Assembly (NCBI RefSeq): GCF_040807025.1
Contig: NC_090942.1
Coordinates: 192,690,247 to 192,754,246, forward strand
Length of the DNA: 64,000 nucleotides
Source of the DNA: Struthio camelus
Taxonomy: Eukaryota > Chordata > Aves > Struthioniformes > Struthionidae
Direction of reading: 5' to 3'
The notes under the pieces are model-generated. The model saw only the letters and a list, made by a program, of their open reading frames with translations. It ran no database searches and was not told where the DNA came from. Shown one piece after another: positions 9,881-24,800 of this stretch. A program made the position numbers and the translations under genes. Within the stretch, counting starts at the first letter, position 1, and every line of letters begins with the position of its first letter.

Positions 9881-12800
9881 GTAAGCTTTAAAAAAAATTA
9901 AAAAAAAAATAAAAAGGAAATGAAGGAAGTGTTTCGAGCAGTCATTAGGCAGCTTTCGTGAGGAACTCTTCTAGGAATCAACAGTCTTCGCTTAGCCCCT
10001 CCTCTCAGTCAACCAGATGAAGTTTCTGTGCCAGAATGAATAGGAACAGTTTACAGATACAGCACTGAAAACGGCAAATAACTCATTTATAGCTAAGGTA
10101 TGTCTTTTGCTCTCTGTGTCGTTAGTGGTGGTAGTCAGAAATGTGATATCTTCACTGTGGTTGAAGAATGCCGCTTACCTGTCCTTAGCGATACTGCAGT
10201 GCAGATATGCATGCTTTATCTTACATCTTTTGAGACCCAGATTTTTTTTTGTGTAGCAAAGTCTTCACTTCTTCCTAGGTAAATCAATTTAGTTTCAGTA
10301 CAGCTGTACTAGTAGCATTCTTTTATTTTTTTTAAATGAGAAATATAAGCTAATAGGAAGCAGGGATTATGTAACCTCAACTGATTTGCTGAAAAGTGTA
10401 GGTCATCTCCTGAAAGCTTCATGCTTTAGGTATATTAAGAAATTGTCATTGTAAAAAAGGTTTTCTCACACATCTTATTTCAAGTGTTGTTTTGTTACGT
10501 CTTGACAAGACTTCTCTACCAGACATGTGACTTCCATGTGTCTTTGGAACTGGGATGAGTACCCTCACCACAATGCTGTCTCACACAGTGCTCTGAGATC
10601 TATTGTAGATGTTTACTTGTAGAAATCTAGAAAAAGTTCACTACTGTAAGTATTTTAATTTCTGTGCTGGTTTCTTACATACTTGTCTGTTCTGCACCCC
10701 TTGCAGTGCTGTCAGACTGCCTTGAAGTGGAGAAGCTTACCAGTTCCACCGCAGAGAGATTTGAAGGTAATATCGTTTACGTTTACGGAGCAAATGGGGA
10801 AAGTATATATTTGGCACCACTTTTAGTACAGAAATGGTTACTGGAGGACAGTGGTTGTGCTTTTTGTCATGTATGTAAAAGGTATGTGTCAGAAGTACAG
10901 GTTCTTATCAGGAAATAGTCACCCGAGTATTTCTTTGTTAGCTGGCATAAGTAGCCCTGGCCTTAGCTGCTTGTTCCTTCTCTAGCATTATTCCTCTGCA
11001 CAATGCTAAAAGAAAGATACGTGGCCACAAAGATCCCATCAGGGAAAAAAAAAATCCCTGCAGGGTTAATGGCCTAAGCTAGTTCTAGAAGTATTTCCAT
11101 CAGATGTCAGTCCATGCCCTCCATCATGAGCTGGTGAGATCATTTTGAAGGCTTAAGAAGGTAGATGCTCCCTGTATCTGTTCATTCCTTGACCTTCTTG
11201 CCAGGATTGACAAGAGCAGCATTAAAACCAGATATGAGATTAGTAAGATGGACATCTGTTTTTTTGGGAACCGAAATTACACCTTGAGCTTCATATGGAA
11301 TGATTCCAAAGAAAGCCATGTTGCAATCTGTTTGCTGCTAGAGTCTCGGGGCACTCAAGCACGAGAATTTGAGAAGTGTTTGAAAGAGGAGTGAGTGACT
11401 TGAGCACTGAATGTAGTAGTGATATGTTCTATTTGTCTTTTGGAGCAGTAGTGTAGGATTCCAAGAGACACTGTGAACATCTTTATAATGGGAGTCTGAT
11501 TTTTCCTCATCTTCTTTACTTCTGTGAATACAAAAGCTCATGAAATGATGTTGAAGAGTTAATGTCTTTCCAAATTAGTAGTTTTATAAGATAAAGTACT
11601 TTTAACATTGTATGTTGATATTTAATATCAAACTCTTAAGCAGATGTAAGCAGCAGCTGGTGTTGACAAAAGACTGTCACTTTCTTGACTGTTGTTGTCT
11701 CCATACTTCTGAGAGTAACTACAGGCCCTGAACCGCCATAGCATTACTCAGCTCTTGTTATATTGGGCACCCAGAAGTCATTCTCTGCTAAGGAAAAAAC
11801 TGAAGAAAAACTTATTTGCCAGCCTTACAAGGATGCTGTGTTTTGTGACTTCCGGGGGGGGTTTCATCATAAATGTCTATGCATTTGCCAGTCCAGACTT
11901 GGCACCTGAAATCAGAATGTAAGCTGGATATGGTGACAGTGGACTCTTGCTCCGGATATGGAGTGGGAAACCAGATTTAGTTATTCTTTTGTGCTTTATT
12001 GTTGAAGAAGAGAAATGTTAACCATAACAGAGAGCATGTTCTCTTTTCCAGCATGGTCTGGCAACACCCTGAAACATATTTCAGAGCCCTTTTCAGAGTT
12101 CTTGCCAGAGATGTACTGCAGCTCTTACGGAGTTAGTACCTCAAAGGCACATATTCTTGCATACATATACAAGTGCACATACTTGGAAAAGAAAAGAGAT
12201 GTGATAAACCAGGTTCTGTTCAATAAGTTCTTTAAAAGGTCTTTAAACATTATGTTTAAATTATATTCTTTATAAATATCACTCTAACTAATATTACTTG
12301 ATAAGCGAAATTTACCAAACTGCTTTTATCTGAAAATATTTTGAACATTATCTTCCCTGGAAAACATACCAAAAAAAATTCATAGGACAGGACAGCCAAC
12401 TTACGTAGCTGAAGAGCATGGCTATGAGAAATTTTCAAGTGTGCTTTGTTTAATAGTATGTTCAGTTGATCAAGTTGAAAATATTCTTCTATATCACTTC
12501 TGTGAGTTTCAGTGCTGATCAATTTCTAGTGGGACTGATTTGTCAGTATTTGGAGAAGTGCTCCCGCAGCATCCTTTGTAGTCATACTTCAAAAACAATT
12601 TTAAGATTATTCAGGGACCATCAGAAGCCGTTTCAGCTCGTCACTTGACTTCTGTTTCACTTTTCTGGTTAGGTTTAGGAATTGACTTTTACAGGTATAA
12701 GTGTACAAAAATACACAGTATCCTGGCTGATTTGTTCAGAAGTACCGGGCCCCTGAGTGTGACCTTTGAAAAGTCTACCAACACCTATTGTATGCTTAGA

Positions 12801-15800
12801 CTCCTGGGAAGCTGCACAGAATTGTAGGTGGAGATTTTCATTTCAGGTGATCTGAAGACATTTTGGACACAAATGGAAGGTAGAAGAGTGGACTTCATAT
12901 TCGAGCAGGTGCAAAACGTACTGCTGTTGCTGAAGCAAAAGATCAAGAATGGAACTGCCACAAACCAAGGTTTGAAATCATTGTAGTGATTAAGCAGGAC
13001 TGGGATGAAGCTGTAGCCCACTTTGTATAGAGCTATATATTTGCCACAGTTCAGATATCTCTGAGTTTAAATTAGTAGTTAATGTTCTTGAGGACAGATA
13101 ACCCATACTTTTCTATACTGCATTGAGGCTGAGTTACCTTCTTGAGTTATCACAATTGTTCTCACCTCAGGAAAAAAAAAAAAAAAAGTTTGAGACCTGA
13201 CCAGATAAATAGAAGGTACCAATTACAGTCTGAGAAATCATCTGATTTTTTTTTGTTTCTTTCAACACAGTACATAATGTATAGTACAACTCTTGTGCAG
13301 TACAACTCTTGTGCAGCAAAACTGCATTCATAAGAAAACTACTAAATTTTGTGTTTGGATGGAGGGAAAAAATGCTCCAGGTAGCCTCTATATACTTCTA
13401 GACACATACATTAACAAAATTATGTCTCAAAAGTGTGGCAGGTTCTTCCATAACAGTCCATACAATTAATTGTGCATGCTCGTGTCATTTACTTAATTCC
13501 TCATAAACAGCGGATGGACCCTGCATGTCCCTGAGCTGACCCATACTATACAGACTCTTCACTGCTTTTTGTCTGTCCAGCTGCCAGATGTTTTTTCCTT
13601 TCTTTTCAGAAGTTGTTTTGAAAGTCGTCATCGTTTACAGAAATAAATGGGCTAACCGTCTCAGGTGTATGTTGCCATTTTCTCTTTTTGCCTTTATACT
13701 TTTTCAAACAACATATGGCTCTTAAGCACACAGAGGTGAGGTGTTTATTCATGAAAGGTAATGAAGTATCTGCAGTGCCTTGTTTTTGTTTCTCTTCAGA
13801 AGTTTTAGCCTTTCAAGCTGATCTCAGTTAGTTGAATGGTTTTGTACTGAGACGATAATGTCATGAAGTGTTATTTAACTTTGCAGGCACTGTTATGACT
13901 TGAAACTTCAGTGGAAAAATCTAACAGAAATGCATTATAAGATTGCTCCCGATTTCCATTAAAATTCACTTCCCTTATTAATGTTAAAATTAGAAGTTTC
14001 GTGGGCCTGGAGCAATGCACTGGTGGTTTACTTATTTAATTTAGAAATACGACTTTTTTATTCAGTTACTGATCTAGGTGTAATCTATGCATCTTAGTGC
14101 TTTTTCAGTGCAGGAAAATGTACAGAGGTGTAAGATGCTTTTTAATTGGTATAGCTACACGCTCTGTTATAGTGCTAACTCTAAATTAGTAAAGCAACTT
14201 TTTGTGTACTCAAGCACCCACATCTTGGTTTTATGATGAAGTATTACGGCAGTGCGTAGCGGAAAATTGAACATAAAGCCCCAGATAATGCAATGAATTT
14301 GTCACATAGTTAAATTTGAACTTTCCTGGTGATCTGTTCTATCAAGATTTCAGAGTGAAGTATTAATAGGGATTTTACCGGTGTTTATCTACTGCCTTGT
14401 CATATTTATTGCGTGGGGAAATAGCTTGAAACAGAACTGGACTCTTTGTGTTACTATCTGAAGGCCATTTCCACCAAGCATTAACTTGGTCTGACAAGAT
14501 CCAGCCCTTCTAAGCCAGAAGGTGACTAGTTTGGTGACACAGAGGGAGACCCTACACTAAATTTTGTTTACATAGCTTCCTAAGATGGGAGGCTACTGGA
14601 TTGTATGCCTTTGGAAGCCCTATTCTAGCAGCTTTCTGAAAGCCAGAGGATGCTCAGTGCTGATTCAGAATTACTGAAGTGAGCCGTAACGTTATGGTAA
14701 CTTCTTGATGAGTCTGTTATGGACTGAGGTGTGAGAGGTTGCTGACAGCTTGAGTGTTGCACTGCTGTAGGCTAGCACAGCGTGGAAACAGATGTCTTCA
14801 GGGGACTCGAGCCTTGTGTTTCCTTTCACTGGTTCCTATTATCACTGTCCTTATTACTTAAATTAAACCTCATATCTGTGCTGTTTTGTTCATTTATGTA
14901 GACTGCTGGCAGGCTTGGGCCCTGGTGAATGAAGCTAATCTAAGTGATCTCTTAACCTCGACAAATGGTATGTGCATTTTGACTGTATTTAGTCAATATT
15001 TGACTTTAATTTATTTTGTTTTACTCAACAGGAGCTTATTTCTTTTAATTGAAAACAATAAACTAGATCTGAGAAATCTATTAGCATTACATGGAAAAAA
15101 AATCTAATTATTAGTTTCCTCAGGTACTCTGGACTGGGTACTCTGATGTGGGTTTTCACTTTTGTGGTATGCATGCCTGTATGTGCTATAAATAATAATA
15201 AGGGCATAATAAACCCTGATGGACCTGAGCTGGCTGCAAGTAGAGTTGGCTTGCGTGTGTCGCTTTGTTCTCTCCCAAACGTTCAAGGTACGTGTTCAGT
15301 GTGGATGACTCCACTTACCCCAATACCCTGGCCTCCTTTTACCTCGGATAATGAAGGAAAATCTCTGTGTGTTTCATACATGCATTGTTTCTGTGCACTT
15401 CGATAATAACAATTTGCACAAACTTAAAAGGTACGTGGGAGAGCTTAATGAGAGACAGAGACACTGAGAGACTCTCTCGCTTGCAAACCTATATGCAAAC
15501 ACGTGGCTTTCTGTAAATTTTAAGTAGTAGCTGCTTTTTAGTAGGGCGCTTGCCAGCATGCTCTTTGTTAGCTGTGGTTCACTGCAGTGGATTGTCTTTA
15601 GTGTATTTTGACAGTTTTCTGTTTAGTAACTAAGGTAACTTCAATTATAAATTGAAATGTGGATTGCCAAAGTTTTCTACTTGTATCCCAATTTTTTCAG
15701 TAAGCGATGTCTTTGACGGACACGATACACAGGAAAACAAACCCCAATTGCAGGCTGTTCCTACAGATGACAACACTGCAAACTCAGTAGAAGGCTGTCA

Positions 15801-18800
15801 CAGGTCAGTGTGTTTATTTCACGCTTTTTTCCATTTTAGCAAAGTTTGCTGTTTGACATAGTCTTTATTGCATTTGAGAGAGTTCTTAGCTCTCTCTAAT
15901 ATTAATTTATTCAGTGTTTTAAACCCAGTTTTGCATCCGGACAGTTTTCAAAGAGAAAATATTTTAAACTTGGCCTACATGGGAAACTTGAGTTTTTGAG
16001 TAGACTTGAATCAAATTTGCCATTTGAGAACAGAGCAGAATAAAACAGGACATATGGCTGTGAATAAAGATCCACAAGTATTACCAGAATTATTGGGGAA
16101 GGCTTCAAACTTTTAAGTTCAGTTCTCGGATCCTTCACAGACATGTAGTCTATCGGGCAAGTGACTTAGTCTCTCCATGCCTCAGGTACTGATCTGGAAA
16201 ATGAGGGTAAAGATATCATTTCTATATAAAATTATTATTTCTTTGTTTTGGTATGTAAGTTCTTCACAGGCAGAAGCTGTTACCGTTTATTTGGGATGCT
16301 GTTGTGAATGCCTTCATATGGTATCAGGACAGCAGCACAATGCAAACAGTAGTACATTGAAACCCTTGGCCTTTTAGCAATGGGCTGCTTCTTTCCTATA
16401 CTAAAATTATTGAACCACTAAAAGATTGAATATTTTACTCATTGTCTAAGATGCTGGGTTTTTTTTTTTCATTTGTTATTCCAAATAGCAAAAAGGAGCA
16501 GAAGGGAAAATCAGGTTCAGAGAACGAAGAAGCGTCTAGTGAAATGCAAAAGTTACCGCTAAAGCTGCAATATCAGAATCACAAGTGCTCTAGTGTGTGT
16601 CTTGCCAACAGACCATTGGGCTCCTACAAAGGTGAAAATCCTCTTAAGATACCAATACTGTTTCACTTTCAAAGACGACATGCAAAAGCCGACTGCCTTT
16701 CAAAATCACTGGATGTGAATTATAAAGCTCCCTGTGGAAGGAGTCTGAGAAGCTTTCAAGATGTGCAGAGTTACTTGTTTGAAACAGAGTGCAATTTCTT
16801 ATTTGTTGATCACTTCTCTTTCAACACATATGTACTCTTGGGCAGGAACACTGTAAATCCCGAACCCCTTGTGTTTGACTTTGACATTAGCAATGGAGCT
16901 GAGTCGGTGCCTATTTCCTTCTGTAATGATATTGACCGTGCAAGATTACCCTATTTTAAGTATCGGAGGGCATCGTGGCCGCGTGGATACTATCTCAACA
17001 ATTTCTCTAGCATGTTTGTTGACTCATGTGACTGTACAGATGGCTGCGTTGATGGGTAGGTTGAAAAATCTGATCCCAAACAAGTGATGCGTGAAGTGTC
17101 AATAGCAAGGTGATGCTGTCAATCTGAAGACGCGTGGTACCAAACGCTGCCAAATGACGAAGGACCAACAGTGCTGTGGTATCTGCAGTAGCTGTCGTGT
17201 GCCATACTCCGTGGTGACTGACACTGCTGTGTGTTTGTCTTCTCCAGAACTTGGGTGCTGCTACCAGCCTAGCCCCGGTTGTAGGGAAGGAAGTGAGCAA
17301 GTGGTGGATTATGATGTTCCTTTCTTTTTCTTCCCAAATTGGCAGTTGGCCCAATTGGCCTCTCCTCCTCCGAGTAGAGCTGGCAAGTAGGTCCCCTGGC
17401 TTTGGGAAGGGAGCGAGGGAGACGCTTGCACAAGTTGAGGAATGCTAATTTTCCTGGCAGGCACGGAAGGCTCCTTCCTGCATACCAACTTCTGCTGCAG
17501 CTTCCTTTTTGGGATGGTATCTTTTGGAGCTGAGTTAGGGCAGCCAGTTGTGATCAGATAATTTTTGACACAGAATGTTATGGGGGGCAAAGGAAGAAAC
17601 ATTTCCATTCACAGCATCTAAATCCTATCTCTCTCCTTGCCTAAACAGAAACTGTGAAACCCTGCGGTCACAGAACACGTTTATGTTCTGAGCTGTTCAA
17701 ATGGTGTTGCTCATTTGTCTTTAAAACCCAGTAACTCTGAATGATGTGCTATTCCATGGGAAGCTGCTGCAGTTACCTTTATGTAACTGTAATGATGATT
17801 TTGTCTACTTTCAGGAAGGGTGTTTGTCTTCAACGTCATCTCTGCCTGTAGTTGTTACGTTGTTTTTGAATCTATTTCGTGTTCCTGACAGCTACAGCAG
17901 TTGCACATGCTGGTGTGCAGTATTATTGTCCATGCCCAACAAAAGCTTGAGATCACAGCCTAGAGTAATGATGCTTCAGTTATTCAAGTTATTTAGTTTC
18001 AGCTGAGCAGTGGGGAACAGCAAGCAATAGCATGCTCCTTGTGTGCTCTGAATTTCCCCAAGAGTTAAGAGATGCGTTAGCTGTTCAGTTGTAGGGGTCA
18101 GGCTTTGGTCAGTTGCCGTTTGCAAAAAAATAAATAAATAAATAAAATCTAAGTTTTTAGAGTTGTAGTGACATAAGATGGTGCAGATAGCATTATTGCA
18201 TGAGTTCTCCAGTTTGCAATGTGAAATTCTTTACTTCCTGGGGAATAGGGTGGAGGAAGGTGATGAAGACTGCTTCATCAGACTGGGATGTTGTGCCAGA
18301 GCAAGTGATTTTCATTTATTCATTCAATCCATTTGACAATGTCCTGTTTATAATTAGTTTCTGTCCCAGTTAAGTTGTTTGCATGGGCCTTTTACAGAGC
18401 TTGGGAGAAGAATGAGGGGAGAAACACAACAACTAAAGAAAAAGAAGAAAACACAACTATAGGTTGTAAAGCACATATAACCAGGCAAGAGACAAAGAAG
18501 ATGGTATGGTACTGACATGACCTGATGGGGTAAAGATGGGGAAAAGCATATAGTCAAGCACATTTTAAATTAACTAGATTTAAATGTGATTACACTGCTC
18601 CAAATACATTCAGATTTCCGTATGATGTTTTACTGTTGATCTTTTAGGTCAAAATGTGCATGCCTACAGCTAACTGCAAGAGGCTGTAGTGAAATTTCTC
18701 TGTCTCCAAGTACTAAAACATCTCATGGATACAATTATAAAAGACTGGAGGGACCTGTTCCTAGTGGGTAAGAAACACAGGATTTATATTATTATTTTGT

Positions 18801-21800
18801 CTTTATACTGTTATTTTATCATTACTGTAGCGTACCGATTCATTCGGGCATGCCGAAGGGAGAGGGGAGGAGGCCTGCCACAAGGGGAGAAGGGCTGCCA
18901 CAAGATCATCACAATGTATGTCAGCCGAAGAAGTGGTAAACAACAGCCACCTCCTTGGTTTTTGGCCTGTATCCTGACGAGCCAGTTGCTCTGTAGAACT
19001 AGAGTCTTAAAGAAACATCAGCCAGCTGCTGTTGCTGGATCTGGGATGGTGCATGCAGGGAGCTTGAGGAATAAGGTGATACTGCGCTTCCAGTTTCTAC
19101 TGTGATAGCAGCCCCCGTTGCAATGGGTGCTGTAGCCTTTTTAGAAGGCCAGGCAGGTGGGGAAGGGGTTGCACGTACATCAGTGCTGGAGGAAACAGGC
19201 TGTTGTGCCTGATGTGGGAGATGGAAGCCAACTCCTAAGCCAGCTGACCTGCTCCCCTTTCCCCTTAGCAGTCTAGGAAGGTGTTCTGAAACTGCCACCT
19301 GACCCCTGCATCGTAAAGCTAGCAGCTCCTATAAAATTTTGTGTGGCCTGTGGGAAGATGCCGATAACCTCAGGACTGTAGGTGAGGCGTTGTGCAAGGT
19401 CGCTTTCTGCGGTGTCCAAGCGCTGAACCCGTAGGCTTAAGGAGCCTCTTCTCCCAATCCTTTGTGGCTATGTGATGTTGGCTTATGGTTGGCCTACAGA
19501 ATTAAAGCTGCCATTGGAGTTGTTCCAGAATCTCAACACCATGCCCATCCCAGAAAAAAAGTCCACAAAAGTACAATAGTGAATGCTTCTGGCAACATTT
19601 TGTAAATTCTAAAACTTATGACAGCTAATGAAGTTCAGACAGACAGGCTCTCTTTGCTAAAATCTGTTCCAGCATAGAACAAAGTGCTCCATTACGATTT
19701 CTGCATCTGTGTGACTTCCTCCTATAAAATAAAAAGGTAACTTTTTTTTTCTTGTCTACCTATAGCAAAATCTGTCTGACAGCCTCTTAAAATTGATGAG
19801 TCACAAATTAAGAAAGTCATGAGCTCCAAAACACTCCTCACAATCAATTCTAGCTTGGGTCTTTGTCTCTTCAGTGAGCTGCTTTTTTTGCGCTCAGGGA
19901 GGAAATTAATAACAGTGACTTTGTTTTGGTAATGCGTTGTTTAATACTGTGCTTTGTTTTGTTTTTCTCTTGACAGAATTTATGAGTGTAGTGTGTCGTG
20001 CAGGTGTGACAAGATGATGTGTCAGAACAGAGTTGTACAGCATGGCATCCAAGTTCGCTTGCAAGTGTTCAACACAGAAAAGAAGGGCTGGGGCGTCCGC
20101 TGCCTGGATGATATTGACAAGGGGACGTTTGTTTGCACTTACTCAGGTAACAGAAGTTGACAAATGGAAGGTTATAGTACCGTTCTCCTTCCTCTGTGGT
20201 GTATCCCCTGGAATTATTTTTTGAGAACCCAAGAGAGAAATACTCTAGGATTAGAAGAGAAGTGAGTCAGTATGATCTTGACTTGCAGGTGGTCAGAAGG
20301 CCAGAAGAACCTTGAAGAACTCTCTAGTGTGATGGTGCCAGCCAAGCGTTCAAAGCATTCTGGAGCAAAGCCTGTCTCAGACTTTTGATTTTTCCTTCAC
20401 AGGTCTGTGCATCCTGTGCAAGGGCTAGTCTCCCTGTAGTATAAATGCATTCATATTTTGCTTTCCCAAATAATGATCTTGCTGTTTTTCTTAATGTAAG
20501 TTTGTGCTGGAATAGTGACTGTGACTTAACACACTTACCTTCTTAGCAAACAAACAAATTAAAAACATCTTCTCTTTTTCTTCCAGGCAGATTAATGAGT
20601 AGAGCTGAAGTTCAAGTATTGGGAGGTGCTGGTCAAGAGCTGAAAGAGCAAAGTGCTGTGAATGACAGAGGGCATGGCGTTCTTTCCAAAAAAAGAAAAC
20701 TTGACACTGGTTGCTCAGACTCTGAGGTTGAACTAGTGCAGACTGGCAAAGATCACGTTCTTGAGGAGCAGGAGTCTTCATCTCAGACTGTGAATGATGA
20801 AAACAAATCAACTGTGTAAGTTTGCCGGAGCAAACATAACAGAACTTACATGCTGCTGTTCTAGAAAATCTTTTGTAAAATTTAGAGTAGAACGGAATGA
20901 CTGAATGCCCTCAACTGGGGGGGGGGGGAGTTTAATAAGCTCTTTTAAATTCCTGATTACTTTTTCTAGTTGGATAGAGTTATTCCTATAAATTTCACTT
21001 ACCATGTGTACCACTTGGCATTTTCTAGGAATCCCCTTTGATTCCTGTGTGTGCTTGATCTGTTCAGGGCATGAACCATTATGCTAATTTGAAAAAAGAG
21101 AAAACATTTTAAAATACTTCATGACACTGAAGGGTTTGATAACAGAGTAGCCACTAACAGTCGTGTCCTTTGCTTCCAATTTCTAAACCTCTTGTTCTTT
21201 GTAAACGTCTTGTTCTTTCCTAGCAAGAGTCTAGCAACGCTTTGCCTTTGGAATGAATTATGCAAAAGCTGTAATCCTGTTTTCATTTCACATTTGAGGC
21301 CTCCTAGTTCCAATTCCTAAAACAAAAGCCTGTAAAGCAACCTGTATGGTTTTGCCAACAGCAGTCCTCTCAGAAGGAGGTGGGGAGTTTGTTTTCCTAA
21401 ACTTTATTCCCTGCTCTGCCACACTGCTTGGTAAACACTTCCTTTTTACCATCCATAAAAAGTTGCAAATTTTTACTCATCTCACAGAAGAGGATTACTG
21501 TGAATCTGTGAGAAGCACCATGAAGTTGCAACTAGAAACTTTTTAAAATACCTACCAGTATCTTTTTAGAGCAGAGAAGCTCTTATTTAAAACAACTTTT
21601 TTTTTTTTTTAATAATGGAAATAAAGGATACAGTATTTTAAATCATAGGAAGACAACGACCGGGCATGTATTTTCACGTGAGAGATCAAACTTGGGAGAT
21701 ACAGGAAGACTAACTCCAGGCAGCGAGCACTAGAAGAGAGGCTTTTGCAACAGGCGTGGTTAAGACTGCACTGGAGGGTCAGAGAGAGGATTAGAGCACA

Positions 21801-24800
21801 CCAGTGAGACAGGCAGTCTCTACAAATTCTTGTTTTTCTGTAATCCTGAAATTGATAGTTGCAATGAAAGGTGTTCTATTTCCATCTCTAGACCAGCTTC
21901 ACAAATTCTGACTTGCGTTTCAGTGTCTTGGAAACCTAATGAATTAATATTTTGTAAAGTATGTAATTATCGGCCATTAGCTAGACTTGACTTCTGCTAA
22001 GTACTTTTACTGTAAATTACAAGGAAGCATGGTTTTGAAGTTGTTATATTTCCAGTGTGGGATATATAAGAAATACTATAGACAAAAAAGCTGTTGTCAT
22101 TCTGCCTTTTAAGAAGTAACAGTCCAACTGATCTGAACAACCTTTGAGAATACGTTGGTGTGCCTGGTCTTAAATGTCATTCTCCCAAGCAGATAGCCTT
22201 TAAGAGGACAAACCAAATATAATATGTAAGAATGTCACAACTTTTGATGACCAGTGCAGCTTTTGAATGTGAAAAGCGTGTTTCAAACTTAAGGAAGCCT
22301 TAGAGTAGTGGTTTTTTGCCGTTATCAGTAGCCCAAGGAAATACCACCATGTTTTATGGCAAGGAAATAGATATGAGTGTACTAGGTTGTAAGTTTTCTT
22401 GAGTAAGAGCTGTTACTTATTGCTAGACGTTGTACAGAGATACAGTGTAGGTGAAGCTGGTATTTCCTACTGCACTCGGAACGTAATCAAAGTGAATGTG
22501 ACTTTGATGCCTTGAAAATATATATTTCCTAGAACCAGACACTGCTTCCCATCCTACCTTAGCCTTTCCCTGATTTAAAAGACTGAGGTTCTTTTGTGCT
22601 GGACTGTTGTGTCTTTCTGTTATATATTCACTCTCTCTCCCTATGTCTCCCTCTCTGTCCTTTGGCCCCGCAACATCTGTTTTGTTTGCCTGTTAGAAAG
22701 CTACAGTGTCAAAAGTGCTGAAAGCAATAGTAGGAAAAAGGCAAAATTCTGTCTGTAGGAACTGTGTTCTGAGATGAGCTGATATAGTAATCAAGTTAGC
22801 TAAACAGGATAGAATTTGAGTCTTAGCATGAGAACTGGGAAAGGATATAAAAGCAGCTGCCAATCTCTTAGTACGATGAACTGTTTTTTACAGATACTAT
22901 TGACAACCTATTTGCTCAATTCTTAAATCCAAAATAGTCACAGAACTGAAAGTGACACAAGACTGCAGGCTTTGTAGTCTGTTCTTTATGAATGGAAGAC
23001 TATTTGAGAAATGTGCTGCAAGAGTTATTTATGGGTCTTTTTGTCTTTTGCTTTGATCTTTCTGTACAGGGTTTATCCAAGGAATTTGAATATTGCAGCC
23101 ATGAGAAGGTCTGGAACTAGAATAGCTGTTCTTCACAATCACCGGCTAAAAATGGTAGTAATATTAAATGGCTTTAATAGGTTCATTTTCACTGTGCTGA
23201 ATGTATATGTTAATTTTGACCTTTTCGTCTTACACATTTAAAAAATTCTCATGAACTTTCTTCATGAGATTAGTTCACAGCGTGACACAAGCTGATGTGC
23301 TGGAAGCTATTGCTTCTACATTATCAATCCTCCAACATGTTCCCTGAGAGCAGCACTAATTCTTCTCACAGCCTTCCTTCCTTCACGCTCACCCTTGGCT
23401 TCCGCTCCAGTCGTGAGAGTCTCTGGAAATCATTCACCTCCTCTGTCCTCCATAGTAACTAATTGCAGTGGTGGGTACTCTAAGTGATGATGTTTTCCTA
23501 ATGTCTTCCCAAAGAATGACACAGCAGGGAGAGAGGAGAAGAGAATCTCAGAAGTTGGATATGTTTATCTCATGCGGTGACACAGCTGGGAGAACTTGTT
23601 CTCATCTGGGTGTGAAGCATTGCCTGGAAATATGTGGAAAGGAGGGAAACTGTGGTAAACTTACTCTGTGGGTTTCATAGCGCTTAAGAAACGTGCATCA
23701 CGTTTCCCTATGAACAGTCAATGGTGCTGTCCTTTCTGGAGCTCCCATAATTAATTACCATTTTTTGGTGAGAGAGGAGAAATCTTGCCACTTCTGTTCA
23801 TTTTATTAAAACCATGTAAATAGCCTGTTTGGGCTTTGGTTCAGCAACTTATATAAGCATGTGTGTAAATCCTGGTAAAGTCAGTGAGACTTAAGCATTT
23901 ATTAAAATGTTTTATTGAGTGGGGTCCTCCTTACAGCTTATTTTGGAGGGTAACTTAAAATTAAGAAGTTTGTTGGACTGTAGTAAGCGTTTGGGCTTTT
24001 GAAACTCAGTCATATCCATACCTTACAGTAAGTTTAAAACTTTAACCCCAGAGCCTTGAAATCCAGCTGCTTTCCTGTGTTGACCCAAAGCTGCGTATGG
24101 CAACAACATATCACAGCCTTTTCCTTATCTTTTGATCTCTTTAAAGGAAATTGATACAGTGGTGCAGGGTGCCAGCTCAGATGAAGATAATAGTTCTCAA
24201 CCGCATCAGTCGAGCAAAACAAAACTAACCACTGGAACAAAGAAAGGAAAAGAAAGTAGGTTTGCAGAGCTCTTAGCATGCTTGTGCCCCATCAGGTAAC
24301 AGACTTAAAATGCAGACAGTGATCTTTGGATGTGTGCAGGCCTGTTCTCCACATGATGATGATGTCCACATATAATACTTGGGCTGTCTTACCGGAGCTT
24401 AGTGGTACAGAAGTTAATACTACCTTGCATACTGCAGTGCATTAACTGGTACAGGGCAGGCAATCTTTTGCATGCAGATTTGATCTTGGGACATGTTGAG
24501 CAGTCCTGAGAACAGTTTCTGAAATACAGTGCAATTCTGGGAAAGTCAGTCTTGCAAAACATTATTGTCACATCCAATACGTGTTCCAGACAACCAAAAC
24601 AGAACAGGATATAATGATGGGGCGGGGAGGAGTGGGCTCCACCTGGAGAGAGAGCGTGAAACAGATGTTTTTTGCACATGCGTCTCGCTTCGGCCTTCGT
24701 TGCAGTTTGTGCTTCTCTGCAGAATGAAATTAAAGGTGGAGGAGGATGATAAAATGTCATGTGGAAGAAATCAATTTGAAGTGGGATTTGAAAAGAAAGG

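Noticed and set aside
10018-10096. Extra exon between 10018 and 10096 bounded by CAACCAG and AAG|GTATGT
   Set aside because: It has an in-frame stop after a few codons and would break the SETDB2 frame. At best it is an alternative leader exon, with no further support.
12256-12522. Minus-strand 88-codon frame in SETDB2 intron 1
   Set aside because: Composition resembles translated AT-rich intron, with no splice context and no recognised family.
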